A stretch of DNA of 64,000 nt, from positions 310,001-374,000 of the forward strand of contig JAJKFH010001359.1 in NCBI GenBank assembly GCA_023333565.1, written 5' to 3'. The stretch is from Puffinus mauretanicus. Its lineage: Eukaryota; Chordata; Aves; Procellariiformes; Procellariidae. The position numbers were made by a program, and so were the translations under genes. Positions within the stretch are counted from its first letter, which is position 1. Each line of letters begins with the position of its first letter. This document shows, piece after piece, positions 49,433 through 61,000 of this stretch. A model generated the notes under the pieces. That model ran no database searches. It saw only the letters and a list, made by a program, of their open reading frames with translations, and was not told the origin of the DNA.

Positions 49433-52400
49433 CCTTTTTTAAGAATCTTTATTTTCCAATCTGATGTTCAAGTTATTTCTCTGTTAAACTATTTCTGATT
49501 TGCCTCACTTAAGTGTGCTGATTTAGTGGCAACTTGTTACTGAAACTGAAGGGAATCTGTGAAATCAAGAGGAGAGAAAATGACTTCATGACAATTATAT
49601 GTTGTTCACTTACTAAGCATGGATGTAGTCCCCAAGTTAGCCTCAAGCCTTTATTTCGGTGACTTGCTACTTCCTAGTAAGATCATAGTGAACAGCAAAA
49701 TCCAACCCAGGTTCAATCTTATCTAAAGTAATTTTTCTGACAGTGCATCTACTTGGATTGCATCTGAAAATCTATCCAGACAGGTTGAACTGACAATTTG
49801 GTATCGAGTCCCTTATAAGTGTGGGTGATGTCTGTCAGCAGCGCACTAATGTTCAGTCTCTGTCACTTTTAGTACTTCCAGCTCTTTAGAAAAGCAGAAA
49901 TATATTATTAGGTTAGAGCTACAAAGAAGAATGAACTGATTTTGGTTATAACTTATTTCATATTCACAAAAGTAAAGACAGAATTAATACATTAGTATTT
50001 TCCCACTTTTTTGAAAAAAATTGTCCATCTTACTTTCTCTGCTTTGACTTTCTGGTTTCAAGTCTGTCTGCACATAGCAGATACACAGAACAGGACTTGA
50101 GTGTGAACTGTATCCTAGTACAAACACCTATTTATGTTTGGCCTGTAACACTAGGGGAAACATCATTATTAATAGTTTAATATTGTATGGAATTGAAGTA
50201 TAATTCATGTTACATCTCACAGTTACAGAAATGGGAGACGTGACGGAAGAGAGACTGTAATATTTATGATTGTGGGGAAAAAAATGCCTCTACATTGTTT
50301 TGATTTTTCTAAAAGCATGCTTTTAAGTTTTTTTTTTCAGAGTTCATTTTGTCGAAAAATTGACCACCCACACATTTACCGCTAATGTATTTCCTTTTGT
50401 GCAATAGTTGGTTTAGTTCTAGTCAGTGTAATGCATGGGTGATGCTAAGTTTTTTCAGTGCTGTTGCACCTGTTTTACGAAGGGAGAGTATGATGATCTC
50501 TAGTGGTCTTTCTTTTTCCTTTTTAATGTAAACGTAGTTTCTTTTCTTTGATTTTGTAGTGGTCCATGCATTTCACTTCTTCCCCCTCTAAGGTTCAGAA
50601 GATTTTACTTGCATCAGGTAGCAGCTGGTATTGTTGACGTGTTCTCCCAAATGTGTACAGCAAGGATGTGGCTAAAATTTGATAGCTCTATGCTCTGGTT
50701 GCTCTGCTTTTACAAAAGTAGGCATCTTCAAATAAGTTTTCTTTGGTAGTTAAATGACAGAATAACACATTAGCATTTCAGTAAGGCACTTAGTGATTCA
50801 TTTTCTTCTTGAAACTTCTTAATTTCCATATATCATCTTGTTCTTTTTCACTGAAATGAAAGTTGTGAAGAGGCTGGAATTCATATTTCAGTCTTGTTGA
50901 TGTGTTTATACATTTTGTATTACATGCTTGGCTTTTTCTTTTAACTGCTTGATATAAAAAATGGTTTATTAGCTCAGTTCTGCTGATTTCTTTTTTTTAA
51001 ATGTTTCAAGGTGTCTGAAATTTTGTGATGGTCCTTTGAGATCTCTGATTCATTCCATAACAGACAGTCTGAATTCTGAAAGTTTGAGTCCATTTCTGCA
51101 TTCCCAAAACTGAGCCATGGTATCTGTATATGGCTTGGGAGGAGAACTTTAAAAGGTTTAGGAGGACAGAGACAAGTGTACTGCACACACAGGATAAAAG
51201 GTTCTGACATAACTCCTCTTGCGCTCCCAGCTGCATCCATAGGTTTCAAGAGAGTTTTAGCATTTTAACTGGGGCTAGTGCAGTCCAAGTTCATAAATAG
51301 CAAAGTAATGTACAGCTGGTATGTGTTTATTATGAGGGAAAGTATTGTGTTTCTGTACTATACAAATTCAGCAAGAATTACACTTACTGATCCCCTTTCC
51401 CAATCCCTTCACTTCATGTTCTTTCTCTTTCCAGGTTCCATTTTTTTTTTTCCTAGGCCCTTCTCGTTTGAGTGGATTATGCCAATTAACTTTATGAGCA
51501 TTCTTAGGGGATTTTTGATTTGTATTTTTTCCCCCAGCTAAGTTCGTAGCTAGTGTTGTGAGCCAGTCTTCAAAGCTACTGAACGCTGATAGTTCCTTGT
51601 AGAACAGGGAAACAACTGGGGAGTTTAGCACCCTTTCAAAATGTGGCTGTATGTTTATCGCTTCTACTTGATCAGCAGGCTTCTTATGTCAGGACACACT
51701 GATACCGACTGGTAACATTAGCTTGGCTCTGAACACAGCATAACTGAATTAGCCAAATTTTACTTCCCTAGGCTTGCCTGCCTCCTTTCTTCTCTGTGCT
51801 TTCTCTGTGGATCAAACTCTTCTCTTGGAGTGAGAGCGCTAAAAAGCTGAGCTAGCTAAATCTCCACAGTAGTTTCATTCAGGATTTGATTATGATTCAC
51901 AGGACTTGGCAAAACGAAAAACAAACATATAAATGAGCTTTTCCTGAAATGCTGTTCCTCTGAGTGACTAGTTTCACCTTTCGCAAAGAAGGTGAAGGAG
52001 AACTTAGGCTGACTATAAATTCAAAATCTGAGTTGTAGGTAAATAATAAAAAAAATTTGTTCTGCTAACCTTTTTTCTTCCAAGAGCTAACTGATTTGCT
52101 TAAAGAGGAGGATATCCTCATTTATACAGCAAGGAGACCAATACTGACTAATAAAATCATTTAATACTGAATTACAAGCAGTTTCTCTGTTTTGCTTTCT
52201 TTTTCAGCCATATTTGGGCATATCCTGATTGGTCTGTACATTTAGAGAGTTGTCCTTGGGTATTCTTAGACACAGATGCAACACATTTGCAAAAAGCCTA
52301 CTTAAAATCTCTGTTCTCTTGAGTTGCTACAGTCTCCTGCCTGTAGGATAGAGGGTACTCCTGGGGCTGACTGGCGTCCTGGATTGCTCATTATAGAGGG

Positions 52401-54394
52401 AGAGAACATCTACAACATCAAAATGCAACTTTTTGCCAACTTTGTAATGTTGCAGATCAGAAATATGCCTTCTAACCCTTCTGGGGCTTCTTTCAGTGCA
52501 GAACCCCGTTGGAGAAGTACAGTCTCCTGCAAAATAATGCTCAGGGTGACGAAGGTAGCAAAACAGCTCCTCTGCCAGGTGTGGTGGATATGAACGGGTT
52601 CTCTGATGTCCCAGAGATGCCTGTTTTCTCTAGCAGTCCCTTGGACTGGCATGAGGGACAAATTCTCTTATTTCTCTGACACTGGCTAGGTAAATGAACG
52701 TGGAGCTTTGGGATTATAGCTAAAAGAGGAGGAATCAAAAATCTGGCCTGTGACATATATGCCTTCCTCTTTGTCCTCAAGTCTCACTGGAAATTCTGTT
52801 CTTGTCATAGGAATCAGTTAGTTTTACCTGTATGATCCTTTGGCAAGATGGAGGAGGGACTGTATTTATATTTTGCTGCTTGTTTTTAAAACAGCTAGCC
52901 AAATAATATCAAAAGTTCTGCTACAAAAAAGATGTATTTTACTTTCAAATGGGCAAATTGAGGAGTGCTCTATGCAGGAATCAGCAGACCTGCAGGAGCT
53001 AAGGTGCTGGGAAAACAGAATTGTACCCTGCTGAGCATCTTCTGTGTCTGTTGTGTAGGCAGAGAGGCTCTGCCTGGGAAAAGGGAATGTGGGCTGCTCC
53101 TGGCTGACTTCAGACATCATAGCCCAAGTGCACACTGGTCTCCTGATCCCTTGCCGCTCCTGCCACAGCTAACACCCTCTTATCACAGTGCCCTCTCTTT
53201 TCCTTTGAATTTCCTCCTTCTCAGCATGCCAAGCGTGTCCTACTGGGAGCGTGAGCATGCCCAGTTGCAAAATATGAGGGGAAGCACTAGGGTCTCCAGA
53301 CCCTCTGTAAGGTCCAGGCAGATTTGAACCTGAGCAGGCTTCACACTGTCTTATGTGAAATTACTCATGAGCAGTGTATAAAAAAAATATATAAATACAT
53401 TAATAAAAGTTGAAGCTTTCTTCTTTATTTCCCCCCACTGCCCCTTCTCCCCAGATCTAAGATGAAGAATCAGCAAAGAGAACGATGGTAGCCTTAGGCA
53501 AAGTGCTGCGGAGATGAGATTGTAAAGGAAGAAAAGAGAAGGCTAAAAACTTTCAGCACAGTCTGTCAGCCTTGGGCACTGAATATGAAGCTAGCAGGTC
53601 TGGAAAGACTTCATCAGTGACTAACGATTGTGGTGTTCTCTGCAAAGCTTTTGTAATATCTGCAGCAAATTAAGTTTTGATAGTTAAATAAGCACGCGGG
53701 GCAACCGAATGTGGTTTTTGATATCTCTTGTGTATATGCACTGCCTGTATTTTCCCATGGATCACTTGCCTGTACTGTGTTATAGCACTGGACAGGTTCA
53801 GCATAGGTATTAAATAGTGGCCATGTGGGAGCTGATATAACCCAACCCTTAGATACATTTTTCGCTTTAAAGAGACCTTACATGCAGGGAAGCCTCAGGG
53901 TGAGCTATGAAAGCATTAGAAGTGGCTAAAGTAAGAAGATTTCAAACTAATGCTATTGTAATAAAATAATTATATCTGGTATTTGTTGGCTTAGACTGCT
54001 GACTAAAACTGTGCTGCATCAAAATGCTGTGATATCAGTATATCAAACAAGACTTCTTTTGAAATAAGCATAATTTTAAGCTTCTGGACCATATTCACTG
54101 GTATGTTACTTCCATTTATACTGGTGTGAAATTAATTATAAGCAAAATATTTATTGCAGTATGGTATAAGAGGACGACTGTGGTTTAGGGTGTTTGTTTA
54201 AACACGGCTAATATTGTTTAATATTAGATTTATTAGTATGTCAGTGAGACCACAAATGTAACCCAGTTCTTCCCTGATGGAGATGTGCAGAAAGTAAAAA
54301 TGCACTGAAAGTCTCTGAAGAGTTCTTTCAGGTTTGAATGTACTAAAAAGATGAGTTACAGAATGCTTTTTTCTTTCTTGGAGATGATGTGACT

Positions 54395-55059
54395 TGCGGA
54401 AACCGGACTCCACAATCTATGAGATTGTAAAGTAGGTATGTTTATTCAGCGCTGGGCGGCACGGGGGGTAGTCCCACCAAAATCGTGCGCGCCTCAACGC
54501 GGCACTCACCATAAATATATACAGTAAAATATTACATATTCATAAAGTTTTGTAATACACTTATACATATGTATGACCTGTCCCCGCTTTGTATTAAAAT
54601 GAGTTCCAAGAAGTCATTTCCATAGACCCCTCCCATCTGCGCTTGCGCATTGCCTCCTAGTGGTGGTCGTCGGGGGTCGTGGGGATGAAGGCTGATAGTT
54701 CCTCTTCGTCACCGCTAGTAAACTTTTGTTCTTGTGCAGGCTCAGTTGTCTTTTTACTTTTGTCCATACCGCAGGGTCAGTTTTAGCTGGCTTCTTGAGA
54801 CAAGTTTTTAATCTTTATCAGGAGCTGTCCTTGTGAGGCGCCTCAGTTAATTTACACCATAGCTAAGTCGGCCTTATCAGGCTGAGCCGGCCTTGTGAGG
54901 AACAAAGTATCAAGCCCCTACCTACTGATTCAATCTTCTAACTACTATTAATCATTCAACTACTAAAATTCCTTAATCCCTTCTCTCAGTTGCTGTATAA
55001 TTGCAATATGGACCTTCTGGAAAGTTTTCTTCTTTTGTGCCAGATGCACATACCCGACA
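54395..55059 (-). mobile_element. ERVK-like solo LTR, minus strand
   Basis: On the minus strand the block begins TGTCGGGTATGTGCATCTGG and ends near GGTTTCCGCA. A TATA-like TATATATTTA lies at about 54526-54517. An AATAAA lies around 54450, and a CG-rich segment between them includes GCGCGCACGAT. This order of TATA, short CG-rich stretch, AATAAA and U5-like end fits a class II avian LTR. There is no internal viral sequence on either side. I could not find a matching target duplication, so one or both ends may be set wrongly, or the flanks may have changed. An alternative minus-strand start at TGTTGGGACAGACATAC (about 55127) is possible. Confidence 0.65.
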
Positions 55060-58000
55060 CTATCCTATTATCTGATTACAGCACCTCTGCTGTAATCTTT
55101 TCTGCTTTAAGTATGTCTGTCCCAACAAGACACCAAGAAGGTAGGATAAGAAAAGGAATACATAACTAAGCATAGGTAAAGAGACAGTCAACATATAATA
55201 TCATATGGTAAGATAAAAATTATCTATTTGCTCAGAGGCATAAGAATTAATGTGTTTTTTTTTAGTACCTGGGTCAGATGTCTAGTGTGAAACATGAGAT
55301 TTTAAAGACAGCATATTTAGTTTAGTCATGTTGTGCAATAGTAATTCCTCGAACATTATTTGGGTATTGTTAAAAGGTAACAAAAAGACAAGTAAAGCAC
55401 AGAATCACAATAAACTCATTAAAAACATGTATATTCAAATGTTTCTTTTCACCTGATTGTACCTGAAGAATCATAAACACCTAAAACCAAGTACTCCCCC
55501 CAAAATTATCTTTGAAATAATTTTTGTTACCTTTTCTTTCAAATCTACTCATTAGGGAGCCTAGGAAGTATATAAGTAAGTTGGTCCTGTTTCTTGTTTC
55601 TTATTTTTGTTTCTTTGTAGTTGCAAACAGTTTTACTAGAATAAGGAAGAGAAACTTGTATTTTATACAGTGATAATACTATCTGGTAGATTCTCAAATG
55701 CAATGCATGTGCAAGTCAGAAGTGATTGAAATAATTTCAACTGCTATTAGAGTTACACCAGGGAGAATAACATAAAGGAACTTGCCTGTAGTCACTGCAC
55801 TTATTAGAAAATGCCTCAGAAAACCCAGTGAAATGCAAATGAGATTCATAAGTCAATATTAAGAGATGCAACAGAACCTGCTCTGAGAAGATCTGCTTCT
55901 TAAAGACATCTTGACGTGCCAGTGTTAACCTCCTAATTTTAACTTCTTTCATTATAAATTCACAAATCTCAAATTTGTTGTATGTTATGAATTTGTAAGT
56001 TGAAACTATGACTTTTTTAATTTAAAGCAGCAAAACCCACAAAACAAAGCAAATCTTTATAGGGCTAGTAATTGGCATGTAGCATGTTGATGAAAATAAA
56101 TGTATGACATGGTTTTTCTTTTCCTTCCAAGGGAAGCCCTACGGTGTTTTAAACATACTTTTAATTAATAATATCTAAAGTTATTGTGTTGGTTTCCAAC
56201 TTACAAGACAGATGACTGCCAGAAATGTCACATGAAACTATGGATAATAACTGGGGGTTCTGCTGTAGGCTTAGGTAAAATGTTAACAGGGCACTTATAT
56301 GGCTCAATCCCTTTTCTTCCTTAGCAAAGAGGTAGTAACCTTTCTCTGCTTATCAAGATTTAACAGCTGCTGAGATTGATACCTGAGCTAGTTATTAGAA
56401 TAACATTTTTGCTTTTGTTCTCAGGCAGACCTACCTCCAGGTAACGTACTGACAACAGCAGACATACGGTAAAGCAGATGTAGGTTTTTTCCTGAAGTTA
56501 GATTTGGGATTAGTGCAGATCATGTGTTTATAGAATCTCTGTGAGTTTTCTTTCTAATTATTTACTCTAATATCCATATCTAAAGGAAGAGTAGAGAGGG
56601 ATTTCTAGTATAGTACCAGATTCTTGATCCTACTACAAGTACCTTGAGGAATTAATGAGATAAAGAGGTTTTCTTTCTCTCTGTGCTTGTGGCAAAGACT
56701 TGGCAACTGTAGCAGTTTCAAATGTAGAAACACAAGTGCGAGTATCTTTATATACTGGTCAGCGGATGTTATGTAAATTCTAGGCTAGAATACAGGGGAA
56801 ACAGGTTCACATTGATATAATGTGTTTTGAGCCAGGGGCTAGAACTAAACATAGTCTACATAGACCATTATTTATTGGTTGGAGTGAAAGGCCATGAAGC
56901 TTACAACCTATTCTACACAAGAGCATTTTTTGTGAGGGTGTGAAAAAAATCAGTCATTTAAAAAAAAAAAACAAACCTTTGAGGTGTTTCCTTTCATATC
57001 ATGGTAGGATAAGGATATTTTAAAGTTTTGACTCAGTTTAGGAAAAGAATTCCAGCCCATCTCTAGATGCAGCATCAGATAAAGCCTCTGGGCTCTGGGC
57101 ACTGGGCATCTTAAAACAGGTTTGATACTACTGATGGAAAAATAGAACACAGCACTTTAGTTTCTTTTTATTTAGGGAAACAACAGAATAGTAGACTTTT
57201 CCTGTGAATGATAGTGTCTTTTGTAGATTATAATATCTGATTACAATATTTATTGCCTAATTTACATAAAGCTGACTACTGCAGAGTGAGGAGATAGATA
57301 ATATTTATTTTGCTACCCATGGGAGATTTAATGATAATTGGATTATTTTCAGTTCAATGACACATCTCTAAAGTAAACCAAGTAAAGGAATTCCAGTCTC
57401 TTTAAAAATCGTTTCCACAGTGAAAGCTTATGAAGTGACCTTTTAAACGAACTGAATATTAGTTTGAGTTTTCACTCAAAATGTTGCACCTGAGATGAAA
57501 TACCCTCTATCAAGTACATGTAAAAAAAATATAGCTATATAAATAAGTAAATGAGAGATAAAAGTACATTTTTCTAATATTTTCTGTTGAACAGCTCAAC
57601 ACTGATTCTCTTTCACTTGCATTAATTTTATACTGGATCTATTCTTCCAATCTTTGGTTCCTCTTGACTTAAACCAATGTGTTGTCAAAGGAGAACTGGA
57701 GCCAATTTCTCTGGGTTGACAACCACTTGGAACAAAATCTTAAGTTTCTTTCATCCGTAGTGAGCTGATTAAATTTAATGTAGGGGTATTTCAGTTAATT
57801 ACTTTGCAATTCAAAATACAAAAACATTTACATAAAGTATTTTCTAATTCTAAAATACTCTATAGAATAAGTTTTATGCAGATATTAACTTACTGAAGAT
57901 GTTTGCAAGAATGCCATTTTAGAGTATCTAAAAGCCCAGTTCTGTAGTTAGTCTGGTTATGAAAAATGGTAAGTGTGTAATATACACATTAGAAACATTT

Positions 58001-61000
58001 TCTTAAAATGTCACAAGAGCATGAAACACTACAGAGCAAAGGCTAATACTGCAGTCTTTATTTCCTTTTATGCTTTTTACTCCATAAATATCTCCATTGA
58101 CTTCCAAGTACTATGTGGGGCTATCAGCATCTGGCTGCATAGGTCTAGAATGTGATGAAATTATGACAGCCTGAGTTCTTCTTTGTGTTTTGTATTGTAT
58201 CTCCAAGAGTTATGAAAGCTCTAAGTGGCTAAAATGCTGTGGATGACCCCTTTGCTTCTGCTCACTTTGCCTAGGTGGAAAAGTTGAGATGGGATGAAAG
58301 GCGGTGGAAGATTTCTGTGTGAATAAATGTTGCCTCTCTTTTCATATAACAGAGATATTTAGAAGTTGAAACTTAGAGCCAAGCACTCTTCTCTGCTTCC
58401 AGTTTCCTTCCTCCCTCTTTGTGGTCATATCCCACAGCATGACAGCCAAATTGCCTTGTACTTTGGAATGAAGCTGAGAGTCATTTTAGAGTAGGCTGGT
58501 GTAATGAAATATATGTGCATAATCACATTCGAACCAAGACTTCAGATGAAAATCCCTGTTTCATGCTCTTGAGTGTATGCGTCTGAAGGTTAAAAAGAAT
58601 GTTGCCTTCACAAAAACCTGCAATAAAACTGCATGTGTTTCACTGAGGCTGGGATTTCACCCTATATATCTGCACTTAAGTGTTGAATCTTGTATTCTAG
58701 ATTGCAGTATTTTCATTATCTTTCATATAACTAAGCTGAAAGAGTAATGTTTAGTTTATCTCATGGTTTCATCTGAAACCTTGTTGAAGAGAATTCAAGT
58801 TGTGGATATATTGTGATTTGTTGATGCTTTAATGTTTTCCAGCATGGCTACTATACTTTTTCTTTAAACATGTTTTTCTTCCTGTTTCTATCTGCTTGCT
58901 GCTTTGACTTGACTTTAAAGTGCCAATTTTTTGGTGCAAGTAGTACATTTCTCTGTACAGCATGTCATTGAGATCCTGTGATCAGTCTGTTGATTTGGGG
59001 GCTCCAAGAAATAGTCAGCTTAAGCTGCTACAGAAATAATTAGTACAGGAGATAACACTGGGAGTGGAGAAATGAAGTTCCAATAAAATTAGGTTAAAAA
59101 TGTGAGAAGAAAAGAAAAAAAGAGAATTAATTAGAGAAATGAAACCATAGGCTGGGTAGGTGACCTTCTCCTAATATGTGCTACATGCTGTAGTAAGTAC
59201 ACAGGTATTGAAATGATTGACATAGCATACAGGAGAGTAAGACTAATGTAATGATTAAGCAAACCAAAACTCATGTTAGCCAGAGTTTGGATTGTTATAT
59301 GCTATCTTACAGCATCTTCTCCACTGCTGGGAGGACTGTGTGGAGAAAAGGGCATGGTCAAGCTTGTATTGGTTTAAGCACCGTAACATTTATACACTTG
59401 ATATTCAGTTGTCTGAGCTCTGTTACTGCTGAGTTAATTTAAGGTTGCTGTGGACATGGTAACAAATCAAATGGACTGTTCAGTTTAGTTTAATATTGGT
59501 CAAATATGCCATTTAAAATCTTTTCACCCTGGTGTTCTGATCATTGTTGTAGGTGATAAAAATAGTATCTTTAAAAGTGAAATGAATTCTGTGTGCTTTC
59601 ATTTAGGTAAATTGTTTCAATGCAAGTTAGCACCAAATACAGATGTTTACTACTTAACTAAGTTCTCTTAGAATATAATCTATAGCTTCTTATTATTCCC
59701 CTAACGACAATGATAGGGCACTTCTTTGCTATTACTGTAGATATTATGAATAAAATGCTCACATACACCAAATTACTCAAATGCAGCTCTCTGTTTCTGG
59801 AACCAAATGTTTTCTAACTAAAGAAAAATTCTTTTTAACAGGTTTTGATAGGTAAAGTAGTACCTTTGTACACGGGGTTTTGAATATACAAGATTTCCTT
59901 TTGAAAATATTATCTTATTGTGAGATTTTTGAGTTGAATAAGTTTTTTCTCTCCCAAAAGATTGGCTGAACTTGGAGTTTAGGATTTACTTTTGCTCCTT
60001 GGCAGGGATGTGCTTTTTCCTGATTACTAGCAGAATTATGTAGTTTCGAAATGTATTCTGGAATTAAAGGGCCTTAAACACATGATATACTCCATGATGC
60101 ATGTAGTTCAGTAGAGCCCAGCTTCTGGAACAATGTCACCTTGGTTACAAGAAATAGTTTGAAAATATGAATTCTGAATGTTTAAAAGTCAGAAGGTCAA
60201 TAAGGAAGACTAAGAAGTCCTTGTGAAATCTGAGACAAAATGTGTATTTTAAAGTGCGTACAAGTACAAATGAATATACTAATTCTCATGGCACATTTCA
60301 TTTCACTTTTGTCTTGGAGAGATCAAGTGAGTTTGGCTGATTTACGTTATGGAAGGCAATGTTAAAGTGAAGGACAAATATGGACTCCTAAGAGGAAGTG
60401 AAGTACAATGCTGGAGGATGCTTCATCTTGAATCTCCTCCCAACTCTTTACCTCGTCTAACAGCAGACAAGATGGAAAGCTTTATTCTTATAAGTGAACA
60501 TACACGCTGTAAATTCCTTATGGCAGGAATCCTGTCTGTTTCTGTTAAATATTCTGCACAGCAGTGAGTCTGTACTATCTAAACAGCAATAGAGCCAGTA
60601 GAAGCAACTAGAACCCTCTTATTTTGGATAAGAATCCATTAAGAGAATCTAATGAAAATGAGAAGAAAATGGCATGCCAACTGAGAGAGCTTTTGAAGTA
60701 TCACTGTTAAGTGAGGAACCTGCCAAGCAATTTCAAACCGTGGAAGAGAAGGGATAAGGAACCCTTAGAGATGCAGCCTCGCTTTTAAGAAGGGTAGGTG
60801 TAATGCCACAACAGTCTGGTTCCCCAAATTGCCAGAAACACCATACAACTGCAAGGCTTCCCGCATGTCAGGCAGCTAAGGAGACTTATCCACCTAAAAG
60901 CTGTTGAACTGCTGTGTGGGAGAAAGATATTAGCTCTATCAGGAAAAGGGTATCAAAAGCGACGTATCCCTGCTCTTTGGAGAGGTATATAGATCGAATC

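Larger units (their letters stand above)
45341..54394. other. Intergenic or intronic DNA
   Basis: No protein gene is recognised. Simple sequences include a (TAAA)n run at about 47079-47094 and a short GATA run at about 48262-48276. A candidate non-coding exon at 47555-47631 is listed separately. A plus-strand frame at 48689-48994 starts near an acceptor-like TTCTTGGCAG but has no motif. The stretch at 52300-53330 is GC-richer, with open frames up to 120 codons (52965-53327), none recognisable. Confidence 0.45.

Noticed and set aside
52965..53327. 120-codon plus-strand frame in a GC-richer stretch
   Set aside because: There is no recognisable domain; a lower stop frequency is expected from the composition alone.
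53318..53331. Minus-strand GGTTCAAATCTGCC resembling a tRNA B box
   Set aside because: No A box at the right distance and no cloverleaf can be drawn.
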